DNA of 64,000 nucleotides from Chlorokybus atmophyticus (lineage: Eukaryota > Streptophyta > Chlorokybophyceae > Chlorokybales > Chlorokybaceae), in the NCBI GenBank assembly GCA_009103225.1, contig RHPI01003642.1, forward strand, positions 735,099 to 799,098, written 5' to 3'. Shown one piece after another: positions 51,000 through 61,033 of the stretch (the first letter of the stretch is position 1; each line of letters opens with the position of its first letter). The position numbers were made by a program, and so were the translations under genes. The notes under the pieces were generated by a model. The model was not told the origin of the DNA. It was given only the letters and a program-made list of their open reading frames with translations, and did not search any database.

Positions 51000-51545
51000 N
51001 AACATGCACTAGAGAAACAAGAGAGCGGAGGGAGCATGAAAGAGTTAGCAGGCGACAAGCAAAGACAAAGCAAGAGGGGCGATAAGGGCTAAGGTTGACG
51101 CCAACATAGCAACAAAGCATCAAACGACATACAAAGACAGAGCGAGAGGGAGAGGGAGTCGGAGCAGTTGCAAAACAAACAGAAACAAGTGTCACATCAA
51201 GAAGTGCAAGCACGACACCAAGGCACCTGCTGACCTAAAGCGAGGGCTTGAGCCCGTGCTAGTGCCTGCTAATCCGTCGCCGCCGGCGCCCCCCAGCGCC
51301 CATGCAGCCCCCGGCGCCGCCGCAGCTGCCGCCGTTGCCTTCGGTTGCTTGCAGGCCAAGCCTTCGCACACACTGTTATACAAGCGACTCTCGCCCTTGT
51401 ATTCTTCCGTACTGGCGTTGTCGACGACCATGGCACCGCCCGCCGGTCTGCGACTGGCGATGGTTGTCAGCATAGCGTTGAGATGCATAACGGCCAAAAT
51501 GAAGCGCACCGTGGCGGTCGGCGTGCTTGGCGTCATCATCACGGG
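48250..51545 (-). CDS. Unrecognised multi-exon gene interrupted by a TRIM array
   Basis: Minus-strand exon candidates share good splice borders. From the 5' end: 51240-51500 (MVVDNASTEEYKGESRLYN, then an Ala/Gly-rich stretch), 50640-50790 (NARKFTKWMLELAALCKRLW, AAFVKCLLEVSLAHDLVATR), 50120-50299 (GAMTKGILAKSHFRIKALAV, THLEIKGIKLLTDHDILNAY), 50062-50110 (DFEQMIRELEAE), 48960-49080 (APYHAKAYWRRVIEREAKVE, QKCARWFLHEW), 48590-48700 (LAADVYGRLEIYCKDGLLED) and 48370-48475 (EIGEAKQQLALALHAVKFVL). It appears alpha-helical. I do not recognise a family, and exon linkage is provisional; two genes are possible. Confidence 0.45.
48500..48557. repeat. (AC)n microsatellite
   Basis: Pure AC repeat of about 58 bp inside a probable intron of the minus-strand unknown gene. 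Confidence 0.95.
49135..49213. repeat. TRIM LTR copy 1
   Basis: 79 bp, begins TGTAACGGG and ends GGGCTATGACA; preceded by target duplication TTACC. Confidence 0.88.
49591..49669. repeat. TRIM LTR copy 2
   Basis: 79 bp, immediately after the polypurine tract; differs from copy 1 at a few positions (TTAAATTACC against TTGAGTTATC). Confidence 0.88.
49978..50056. repeat. TRIM LTR copy 3
   Basis: 79 bp, first base changed so it starts GGTAACGGG; ends CTGTGACA and is followed by target duplication TTACC. Closer to copy 2 than to copy 1. Confidence 0.87.
50939..51000. repeat. (AG)n microsatellite ending in a gap
   Basis: Pure AG run with an N at 51000, probably an unsized assembly gap in a simple repeat. 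Confidence 0.95.
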
Positions 51546-51737
51546 TTGGCCAAGTCATAATGTTGGTTAATGGACTGCTATTGAGGTCACATAACACACA
51601 TTTGTGGCGTGTCGAGGACGATACTGGAATGAAGTACTTTTACATGCATAAGAGCTCCATACCATTGGCATGCATAAACTACATACAATCTTTATTTATA
51701 TAGTTCTTTATGCATTGTCTGGTGTTGCTGTGTGACT

Positions 51738-51817
51738 ACCGTATTTAGTCGAATAAACCCCCCTGTAAAATCCATAGGGGGTGTTGTATTAGGGTACCAT
51801 TTTGCCGTAAAAGAGGG

Positions 51818-51855
<38 letters not shown>

Positions 51856-51881
51856 NGGGGTTTGTGTTCACAAAATACGGT
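51738..51881. mobile_element. MITE-like element with terminal inverted repeats, gap inside
   Basis: The left end ACCGTATTTAGTCGAATAAA and the right end read on the other strand (ACCGTATTTTGTGAACACAA) are imperfect inverted repeats of about 24 bp, followed by CCCC on both arms. Total length is about 144 bp plus whatever the N at 51856 hides. The interior ends in a poly-C run (51822-51855) that is probably an assembly artefact. No target duplication is clear. Non-coding. Confidence 0.65.
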
Positions 51882-52400
51882 TGCTAGTGACCTCATACGT
51901 ATACCCCATGTGCGAAGCTTGTTGAAGTAAGCATTATTGTTGGTATGGTGACCACGGCAGTTACACTACTGTAACCGCCGTGGTTTCTGAGAGACATTAG
52001 CACCTTCACGCGCGTAGCAACACACGGGTTGAAACATTTTCATATGCATGAGCATGGCGTGTTGCTATCGCACGCACGCCATGCTCACACACACAAACGT
52101 GACACCTAACAAAGCACCATCATCGTATATATGTATATACATGCTATATAGCATGAACGGAGATGAACGGAGATGAACAGAGAAGGTGCGCACCACAATT
52201 GTGTGCGCACTGCACAGGGGAGAAAGAAGTGCAGGCCGATGAGGGTAACGCCGAGAGGCAAGGCACATGGGCGGGGCCGGACGAAAAACAGTTAGGGTTA
52301 TGCGTGCGCTTGCGACAGCAGGCATGAGGAGAGAGGGGAGGCGTGAGGAGATAGAGCGAGAGGGGTAGGAGGAGGAGGGGCGCATTCACATGCTGCTTGT
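51882..52400. other. Non-coding stretch with short repeats
   Basis: Contains three near-copies of TGAACGGAGA at 52154-52182 and a purine-rich GAG stretch (52325-52380). No exon is supported. Confidence 0.5.
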
Positions 52401-53737
52401 GCACAAACACCGCTGTGTGCCGTTGCTACATTTCTTGACGCTGCTCGTGCTTGGTGAAGAACATGTCTGACTGTTCGCAGAAGCGCGGGAAACACACGAC
52501 GCTCGATGCCATTCGGGTCGATGAGCTGCAGACCTTCCCAACTCGCCCGCTTCACATCCCCTAACACTACATTCAAAGCGTCATGAAAAATCTCACGTTT
52601 CCGAATGGAGAACGATTCCTTGCCCTGCGCCCAGGTGGGATGCCCGGCCACTGCGTGAACCACCGGCAGAAGCGCTATCATAACAACCCCCATGTTGCTA
52701 GCATACATGTCCCAACTGTAGTTGGCAAGCGATGCCATTAGAGGGTAGCCAGAGCGCTTGCCCGCGCTGTCCAGCGTGGTCTTGTCACTGTACAGAATGG
52801 CAGGCGCCAAGTAGGACGCTTCCCCCACCTCTCTCCTCAAATCCACCTCCACATCCTTCCACCAATCGCCCGTGGAAGGATGGCCAAAGCTGTGCTCGTC
52901 ACTAGTGTACTGGAGATTGAAGCCATTGGCGGCATGTGGATTGCCATACAACCGCGCGAGCCATACCTGCTCCGACCAAGAGCATTACTTACTATGCTGG
53001 CCTCAGAATAGATACTGCATCGATACTGCATTAGGTACTGCATTTCACAGACCTTGGCCGGCATATATGTGACGCAGATGTCCTGATCCTCAGGGTCTCC
53101 AGGCTTGCGCAGGTCAGCCGTCACGTAGTTCTGATACGGCAGCACACTCGCATGTGCATATGTGACATGGCTCTGATGGTTGAAGCACATGCACCGCACA
53201 CCGTGAACACACCTCAGACTGAGAGAAAGCAATCGTGGTCCGGAGGTAGCTGGCCGCATGCACACCGGTCTCCCACTGGAGCTCTTCCGTCAGGAAGTGT
53301 GCATTTCGGATGCACTTGATGATCCGCCCCATGTCGGAGGCCGACAGGCCTTGGCCGTTGTTGCACTGCACGAATGCCACTGCAAGAGCATGCTCCGAGC
53401 CATACCACCTGGATTCCGACGCGTGCGAAGGGACGCCTCCACTTCCATGTTGGCGTGCCACAGGTTTCTCAGGCACACGCACACATCGAAAGCCCTCGTT
53501 CACTTCCTCCTCCTCCTGTTGCTGCTGTGCGTGTGTCTCCTGGAGGAATCCTTCAGCATCAAGCATGTGAGCATCCTGGATCGAACTCCCCGGTTCAACA
53601 TGACCCGCATCGTACTGTAATGGACGCTGGCCGACATACAGCTTGATCTGCTTGCACACCCTGCTGCTAATAATGTGCATGTAGACCGAGCTGCGTGTGG
53701 CGAAGCGCATGTGGCAATACGGACAAAGGACTCCCAT
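52298..53737 (-). mobile_element. Plavaka-like transposase gene, probably 3'-truncated
   Basis: Minus strand. The start at 53737 gives a C2H2 finger, CPYCHMRFATRSSVYMHIIS followed by C, then an acidic linker and WYGSEHALAVAFVQCNNGQG. Introns lie at about 53120-53215 and 52980-53050. Later exons read NYVTADLRKPGDPEDQD, VWLARLYGNPHAANGFNLQY, GDWWKDVEVDLRREVGE and the family hallmark APAILYSDKTTLDSAGKRSG followed by YPLMASLANYSW. An N-terminal C2H2 finger, a WW motif and P-x-I-x-x-SDKT...YP are typical of Plavaka transposases, best known from fungi. After RRVFPALLRT the match stops and the frame runs into low-complexity Pro/Ser, so the C-terminal half is missing or frameshifted. Confidence 0.75.
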
Positions 53738-53894
53738 ATCTCACTACTAACGTCGACACAGGTGTCGCCAATGTAACCTGCATCATATCCAGCAACACGC
53801 ACAGCCGCCGCCGCCGCCGCCGCCGCCACCGCCACCGCTACCGCTACCCTTGCATGCCAGAGGCGGGAAACTTGGCCGCCAGTCACTGGCTCCG

Positions 53895-53916
53895 TCGTAC
53901 CATTATAATGGTACGA
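53895..53916. repeat. Perfect 22-bp palindrome
   Basis: Centred on TATA, with CGTACCATT on the left and AATGGTACG on the right. It uses the same GTACCATT word as the hairpin 70 bp downstream. Confidence 0.95.
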
Positions 53917-53983
53917 TCGAGCCATTGAACGTCCAGGGTGAGTCTGGATATATATATATATACATATATATTCTGATTGAACC

Positions 53984-54091
53984 GTTTCAATGGTACGAAG
54001 ATGCCTTTGCCACAAGGTATAGGCATTGTACAAAGGTACCATTGAAATGGTACCTTTGTACAATGGCAATGGCAGTTCGTACCATTGACAA
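53984..54091. repeat. Nested hairpin built from GTACCATT words
   Basis: The inner part is a perfect inverted repeat with 20-bp arms (54024-54043 and 54046-54065) and a 2-base spacer. Around it, TCAATGGTACGAA (53987-53999) pairs exactly with TTCGTACCATTGA (54076-54088). The whole can fold into a hairpin of about 105 bp. It resembles a foldback MITE or the subterminal motif cluster of a DNA transposon. Confidence 0.9.
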
Positions 54092-54246
54092 CTCTGGCAA
54101 TGTCAGTCCCCCTGCGCATGAAAACACCATTGATAGCTCCGCCAAGCTATGCCCTTACAGGGGCGTGATGCCGAGGGTATGTGGCGTTTGGAAGATCGTT
54201 GGCGGCGCTGCCAGGGGCGTAGTGGGCATTGTGGTCGAGGTCCGGG

Positions 54247-55102
54247 ATGAATTCCATGTTCGCACAGGGCGGGCAGGGTGCCGGAGGGGTGTCCTCGGTG
54301 TCAAACCCCACCAAGACTACCAAGGGCACATCCAATGACAACAGTGACTCGGGCGATATCTTACAGGGCTCCCCATCCGAGTGGGCAAAGGCACACCACA
54401 ATACTGCCTCTAAGAAAATCCGACCCACCAGCAGCTGCGACCACGGCGACATGATTGAAGGGACCAAACAAGACTGGCATAACCAAGGTGGGTTACGATG
54501 CACTGTCAATGCCACATGCTAGGGTTCTTTTATCTTGCACATGCACAGCCTCAAGTATCTTGCACTTGACATACATTGTCAATACGACATGCACACCCTC
54601 ATGCACAACCTCCAGTGTCATGCACATGAACAGCATGACCAATCTCGCAAATGCACAGCCTATTTCTACTTGCGGGAGCTCACAAGTCGCAAAAGAGAAG
54701 CTGCGGAGTCAAACGAACGGGTAATCTATGACCTAGTTTAATGTTTCCAGCGGTAATTAAGCAGTATGCTTGCAGATTGCCATGTTGGTCAGAGTGAACC
54801 AAGAGCAGCGCGGCAGGCTGACTGTCTGCCTGGCGGAGTGCAACAAAGCGGAAGACGAGGTAAGCGTGTGTATGCTGATGGGCTAGTCCTCTGGCAGCAC
54901 GCCACTCTTACAGCATTACCAAATGCAGGTGGTCACTCTCAAAGCGACCATCAAGCGCATGCGCGTGCACGGCGAGGCGCTGACATTCAAGCTGAAGGAC
55001 GAAGTAGCCGCTGTACTGTCAGCGAGCGAGGCAGCGGATGAAGATGACTCCGGCGTTGAAGCAGAAGACTCGTCGGAGGAGGAACAGGAGGAGGGGGTTT
55101 GA
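54247..55102 (+). CDS. Small coiled-coil protein with acidic tail, unrecognised
   Basis: Four exons with matching phases: 54247-54487, 54659-54720, 54776-54859 and 54929-55102, giving 186 residues. It starts MNSMFAQGGQGAGGVSSV with a Gly/Ser/Thr-rich region, then a charged coiled coil (AYFYLRELTSRKREAAESNE, VRVNQEQRGRLTVCLAECNK, VTLKATIKRMRVHGEALTFK), and ends in a Glu/Asp-rich tail (EDSSEEEQEEGV). I do not recognise a family. Its place beside transposase and hairpins leaves open that it is a transposon accessory gene. Splice phases make it likely to be real. Confidence 0.6.
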
Positions 55103-57671
55103 GGAGGAGTTCTTAGGCAGGCACCACGGGTTGACAAGCTGCGCATGAGTCCGACAGCTAGACTCAATGTTATAGGATAGTTTCATGCGCAAGTCGGCTG
55201 CTCAGTTGTGAGTGGACATACTCTCACCACTGCCCGTACATTGTATATATTGTGGGCTTTTAGGTGCAAGACCAAACAATCAGTCCAAGGTTTGTACAAG
55301 CTGCATGGCATGTTAGTGTTGGCTTACGGCAAGAATTGCCAACTTTTGTCAAATGGCAAGGGTCACATATTAACAGCAGTGTAACGGCAAAAAAACTGCC
55401 GGCTATGGCTGTCAGCTGTCCGTAACTACCGGTTAACGGCCGTCTGTGCACATCGACCAAAGGGTAACTGGTTGACAACTCTCGGCCGGTTAGTGCCACT
55501 GACAACCACTTTCGGCCCGCGGCCGTCTGCGTCAGTCCACTTAAGCCAACGGCAAATCCAACAGTCCAAAAGTAATATTTCAGGCAGCAACAGGCAGGCT
55601 CAGGCAGGCTCAGGCACCAGTCAGTCCCTCAGTCCTTAGTCAGTCACCGTGTAAAATTTGCCAGGCTGGCATATACTTTTGCTTTGCCGATTGGCCCATG
55701 TGTTGTGTCTTAAAGATACATGCATGAATAAAAGGATGTATGAGTTGTTGAGTAGGTGGTAGTTTTTGTGGTATATTTCAAGCGGCACATATCCAGCGGG
55801 TAGACATGTGCATGCTAGTGAGCTAGTATGCGCATAACTGCTTGCATGTGCGCGCTTGTTTACTTGCATGTACGCATGTTGCAATTGCTTCTATACACAC
55901 AACAGCAACTGTGTGCAGGTAACACAGTTTTCATGTGCATGCATGACCAATATGGTGGGGTAGTTGAGTTGTCGTAGAAGTATGTAGTATGCCCGGTGGT
56001 GACGATTGTTTGCTCAAGGTATGTGTGTTATAAGTGTGGTGATGAATGCCATGTTGCACGTGTGCAAAACATGTATTACATGTGTGGAAAAGTCTTGAAG
56101 ATTTATGTGACATACATACGCACGCAAAAATGTACGGCAACCACTGTTGCAATTGTCAACACTTGTGTTACAGCTAGCGCAATTGATAGTATTCATCACA
56201 TATGAACCGACAATCGCCGGTTCATATGTATCATCATACACCATCTGCATTTGACAGTTGGCTCCGTGATTCGCATCAATCATGGAGATTTCAGCTGTCT
56301 TTTTCACCTTGCGCACGCAATTGAACGTGTGAATGCAGCGCAAGTAAACCCGCCCACTCCCGCAACAGCAACAACCCCCATCTCAACTCACAGCCTGCGT
56401 TTGGGCCCACCCCTGGTGCCGCGAAAGATCAATGCACGACTGTAAACTAACTTACAAATGGCAACCACGGTAGGGTAGACGACGAAGAGTGAAGCCTTGC
56501 CGGCGCCTCGAGGCGGCGGCGTGGCTCCACAGGGTGTGCGGGAAGGAGGGAAGAAGGGGGTGATGTCGCTGGTGCTGCATATATCAATACCCACTGAGCA
56601 CGATGTGTTCGCAAGGGCCCGAGGCTACAATAGTGGATGCATGACTTACCGGGGTGCGATAGGACGTAAAGTTAGTGTTCGAGAATAGGCAGCGGGCAAG
56701 TGCATGGTGTAGCCCAATGGTCATGTACATGATCATTATGAGACTGTTACCAGCATGCATTTCAACGCCATGCATCACATGCAATGTTGCGTACACACCA
56801 CGCGCACCTCAATACCGCATGCACGACCACCGGGCTAACAATGTCGTCTACTCTACCCCTACTCCTACCGCCCCCTTGTTGGTCATGCATGCATGTCAAT
56901 GGCAGTGGTGGTAGTCACCTGCCGGCGGCTGTATAGGCTGACCATGTATAGCTGATGCAATTGCACACCACAAGCATGCACAGACAAACGGCAGCACAAG
57001 GACAAGCAGCACAGCACAGGCAAGCACAATGAATAAATAACGGTAGGGGCAGCTAAACTAGACTGTACATAGAGCATTGAGGTGAATGATTTGTGCTTGC
57101 TGTAATGTTTGCATGTGGGGTACAGGATATATGAGCAATTGCATAGCAACATGCAGTTGCACATCATCAGACGCATGCAGCCAACCACACGCACCATATT
57201 GCATACACGACCACAGGGCCAACTCTACTCTCTACCCTAACCCTACTCATACTGACGGTGTATGGTGTGCATGTACGGTTGCCATTCGCATTACTGTACA
57301 CATAATGGTAGTGAGAGGACATGTGCAGTATGACTGCTGCAGCAATACACAACACGAGACACATATAGAAACAGCCCGGTGGTGACTGTTATGTGATGAG
57401 CTGTGAAAGCTTGTTGTGATGCATGTCGTTCACATTGCCCGTACACTATGCATGTTGGCACGGTACCGTACCTCTTATATACACAACTTGCAACAAGGAT
57501 TCTACGGGATGCTGTTGTGGTAAGCTTTTGCAGGACGCAGTAAGCAACACTAAGCAAGCAAACCACTGTTGTGGCACACAAGCGACTATTCACACACCCC
57601 AACTGCTCCCCCACACACGTGCAACTGGACACCAATGCTTGTTCGCTGGGCAGCACTCGCGATTTCACACA
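55103..57671. other. Repeat-rich region without a confident gene
   Basis: About 2.6 kb. It holds a CAGGCAGGCT tandem stretch (55590-55615), ACGGC-rich sequence (55380-55560), and related blocks near 55945-56010, 56800-56900, 57180-57290 and 57375. Several of these share ACGACCAC.GGGC and CTCTACCC words. No exon chain is supported. Confidence 0.5.
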
Positions 57672-58763
57672 CTAGGCCTGGTCCGGTCCTTGACTGCGGG
57701 TGACAACAGCAACTTCCGCTGGACGTACCAAGTAGTCGCGGTATCTGTAGCCGGGCTGCCAAACAATCTTGCACTTCAATGTTGCAAGAGCCAAACAGTA
57801 CGAGGCAGGTGGAGATCATGTTGACTGCATACCAGAATGACCCTGGAGATGGCATAATCCGGCAGAAGGCTATCTCTTGCCACTGCGTCTGCTTCATGCC
57901 ACTTGGGGTCAAAGGGGTCACCCACGTTGGGCTTGAACTTCTCAATGCCATGCAGCTCAAACACCTGCGGATGGTTGCAGTAAGCAAGCAAGCAAGCGGG
58001 CATACATTGCCACTGAGACGGCGCGTGCAATGCAAACGTCTACGACCAACCCATATATACCTGCTGCAGGCGGCGGTGAGTCATCTGCAAGCCCTCCACG
58101 AGTGACCTCACAATCTGCGCCAACTGGCGTTCCTTGTCTGTAATCAGCTTGCCAAAGTTACCTTGCTTGACGTCCTCAGGGATGTCATCAAGCGTAAACT
58201 CCAGTCTATCAGCAACATCGACGATGTCTCTTGCAAAGTTCTGCACCAGATGACATGTTACAAGTTGGCATACACCGCTTTCTTCAAGCCAGTGCCTGCG
58301 TCTTACACAACATAAGCGCACTCACCACCACAGCCAACTCCCGTTCCATATCCATTTCCTTCTCGGCAACAGTGCGCTGGTTCTCCATTTCAGCCAATCG
58401 GCGCAGCAGCTTGTCCTGCAGGTCAGCAATCTGCACATCTTTGGCGATGAGAGCTGCTTCGAGAGCGGCTATCACCGCTTCCAGGTCAACTTCGGTAGTG
58501 TCTTCGGTAGTGTCCTCTTGCCCCTCAACCGCTGTGCCCGCACTCGGCTGGGGGGTTGCAGCCTCAGCACGTCCACGCTCGGCATCCTGCTGTATGGTCC
58601 ATTCACCGCCACGCTGGGCTTCTTTGGTGCCAGACTTGCGCTGCTCATCCTCCGAAGACGACGGGTGAGCACCACCTCTGTCTGCTGCTGCTGCTCTGGC
58701 AGCAACGAAGTGAAGGCTGCGACTTGTGTCACCCGAATGCGCGGAAAAACCTCTTGCAAATGC
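57672..58763 (-). CDS. GrpE nucleotide exchange factor, diverged copy (GrpE-1)
   Basis: Nucleotide exchange factor for organellar Hsp70. Exons on the minus strand: AFARGFSAHSGDTSRS leader start, IADLQDKLLRRLAEMENQR and EKEMDMERELAVV (58326-58763), NFARDIVDVADRLEFTLDDI with LVEGLQMTHRRLQQ, VFELHGIEKFKPNVGDPFDP with KWHEAD, and a last exon with PGYRYRDYLVRPAEVAVV ending 57672. The long helix, four-helix bundle and beta-domain of GrpE are all there. The stretch after KWHEAD has lost the usual FEVPDP...GTV sequence, so the beta domain is altered or an exon is misread. A leader exon may lie at 59894-60094. Acceptor at 58764 fits phase 0. Confidence 0.85.
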
Positions 58764-58968
58764 CTGTGCCACATGTGATCAGCCTTGCATACATGCTTTT
58801 CCGACCAATTGTCCTCACATGCAATTGACAGTATGGCAAGCCCAAGATGCATGACCATGAGGATGCATGCATGCAGAGGGGGGGCTNTACGTCAGAATGG
58901 CACACATATCCCCAGTCGCAGGTGACAATGTAGGTGCAGCCTGCTTGTTGACTTCAAACCACTTGCAG

Positions 58969-59295
58969 GTTGCGAGAATAAAGCAAAAGCGAGGGTACAA
59001 GGACCAATGGCCTTGGAATGTCAAGATCTACAAGGATGATGCTGGAAATCCAAAGGGAGACGCAGTGTTGTCGTACGAGGACCCGCAAGCTGCGCACAGT
59101 GCCGGTGGCTTCTTCAATGGTATTTGCAACCAGTGTCTTGCGCTATCTCTGCGCCTAGTCATGCAGCATCCAACCTCTTGTGCTTGTACTGGTAACAGGG
59201 CATGTTTTCAAGGGTTCTCCGATCACTGTGACAATGGCAGCAAAAAGCGCTCCAAAACCATACAGTGGCGGCGGCGGCGGATTCGGGGGCCGAGG
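58969..59295 (+). pseudogene. C-terminal (RRM) part of TAF15b without its N-terminus
   Basis: Two exons with good splice sites: 58969-59119 (VARIKQKRGYKDQWPWNVKI, RNP1-type KGDAVLSYEDP, AAHSAGGFFNG) and 59199-59295 (HVFKGSPITVTMAAKSAPKP followed by a Gly-rich start). These match the second half of the RRM of plant TAF15b almost residue for residue. The first half of the RRM and the Gly-rich/zinc-finger N-terminus are absent upstream, where only about 200 bp and a gap (N at 58887) separate it from GrpE-1. Either a truncated duplicate or a gap or misordered contig. No stop-generating damage is seen in the two exons. Confidence 0.7.
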
Positions 59296-59893
59296 GTAAG
59301 GCTTTGTCGGCCAGCTGCTTGTTTGCTCACATTACGTGCTGTAGTCGCTGCACTTCGCGTAGCATGGATGTGTGAAAATTGGCTGCACTACCGCATCACA
59401 TGCCTGCTGGTTGTATGCATCTGCGACTCATCAACACTACACAATACTAGATGTTAAACAGCAATTACAGGCCTTGCCTTGTCTTGCACGCATCCCACCT
59501 CTACGCTAAGAGAATAAACACTAAGACCACTGCCAGCCACTGAACAAAGCACTGCGCGCAACCAACAAGAGATTGTGAAAACATGCACGCATCGACCAGA
59601 TCTCTTATCGCCCAGCGCGTTGACGAGTGCTGAGTTTGCATGCTAACGTCACAACACCAGGTAACCTTGTCTCCTCTGCCTTCACGCATGCAGTTGCATG
59701 CACCTGTCGAGTCTACCCAAAGGCACTAGGACACTCGCATGTAGCACGGACCCCACACAGACTACAGCTACCATTGAACAACTCAAGAGCAACACTTTAT
59801 GCCTAGTTCAAGGACAACGCTCCAGACTGCATGCAGCTGGCATGCAGGCTACACAGGTCGGAGTTTCTGGCTCTACACATGCACGAGCCTCAC

Positions 59894-60094
59894 CTCATGG
59901 TCAGCTCCGGAGAGCCAGGAATCCGTTGGCACTGAGAGACGCTGGTTGAGCCCGGCGCGAGCCAACAGTGCTGTTGGTGTTGTCCTCAAGGAGATGAGCC
60001 TCTGCAGGGCTCTGGCCCCCAGTGTCGAAGTCCTCTCCCTCGCCATGCTGGTAGCCCCCGACGCCGGCGCCCAAGCGCCTGTGCTTGCAGCCAT
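59894..60094 (-). CDS. Candidate first exon with mitochondrial-type leader
   Basis: ATG at 60094 and a GTGAGG donor after 59894 bound 67 codons rich in Ala, Arg, Ser and Thr with few acids (RTSTLGARALQRLISLRTTP, then LLARAGLNQRL). This looks like a mitochondrial presequence. The phase (0) fits the GrpE-1 exon at 58763, so it may be that gene's first exon, which would place the TAF15b fragment inside a GrpE-1 intron on the other strand. Otherwise it is an orphan exon. Confidence 0.4.
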
Positions 60095-61033
60095 GGCCTA
60101 GCGGAGGTCGCCTGCTGTAAGCTCGCAAGTCAGCAGAATGGCGCCCTGCGCTGCTGGGTTGTCTCTTGCGCATGCCGATATTGCCTCACACTCTTCGTCA
60201 GACCTGCTTGTGACAGCTCTCAGTGCACAGCAGCATTGTGATGACAGCACGTTGAAGGCGCCTGCTGGCATGTCATGTCGGCAGAGGCCTGAAAGAAACG
60301 AGATGATGTTGTTGCGCTAATGACGCCTATGACGCATAAAGGCAGTCTGGATAGGCCTATCATGAGACGTCCACCGCGTCCAATCTCTGCACCTCCGCCG
60401 TACCTGGCATCACGTACCGCAGCCGTCTCTGCCCCTGCTGGAGTGGTGGTGCGTGCACTGGAAGACGGACTGCTAACAACTCATGAATGTGCCGCTCTCC
60501 AGACGGTGCGCTGATTACACGACGTCAGACATCCTTGAGCGCGAGGAGATCGGTCCTGTCCCCAGCACTTGCATCCAAGATCATGCGCTGAAGCAACCAG
60601 CTACCAAGGCATGCTGCCACTCCAGATACAACCAGATGGATAAATCCACAGGCAGTGAAACATGCGATGCATGTGTATACAAGCAATGCTACGCTAGGAT
60701 GGTCACATGCACGGTGTAGACAATGCAGAACACAATTACACATGCATAGAACGTGCCATGAATGGTAGCCATGTGTGGCACGCATGGGTACCATACAGAC
60801 GGGGTCGAGATGGTGGGGCTGGCTGGCAAGGGTTGTTACTGCACATCAGGCAGTGGACATCCAACAGATATGACCATACATACAAGTAGACAACAAAACG
60901 GCGTTTTATTGCAGCCCATGCACCAACACGGGTCAAAAGAATAGCAGCAGCACTCGGAGTCCTCACAAACTAACACTAAGGCAAACCCTAATCATCCCTC
61001 ACCAAGCAACACAAAGTTGACTCGCACGTGCAA
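60095..61033. other. Intergenic, no gene seen
   Basis: Short frames only, without motifs or paired splice sites. Confidence 0.5.

Noticed and set aside
51256-51570. Plus-strand frame MLVPANPSPPAPPSAHAA...
   Set aside because: The minus strand offers a better exon with a donor site and neighbours in the same gene; the plus frame is probably its shadow.
54147-54515. Minus-strand 122-codon frame
   Set aside because: Opposite to a phase-consistent four-exon gene and without motifs.
56388-56594. Walker-A-like PRGAGKAS in a minus-strand frame
   Set aside because: No DEAD box or other helicase motifs nearby, and it overlaps repeat-like sequence; chance match.
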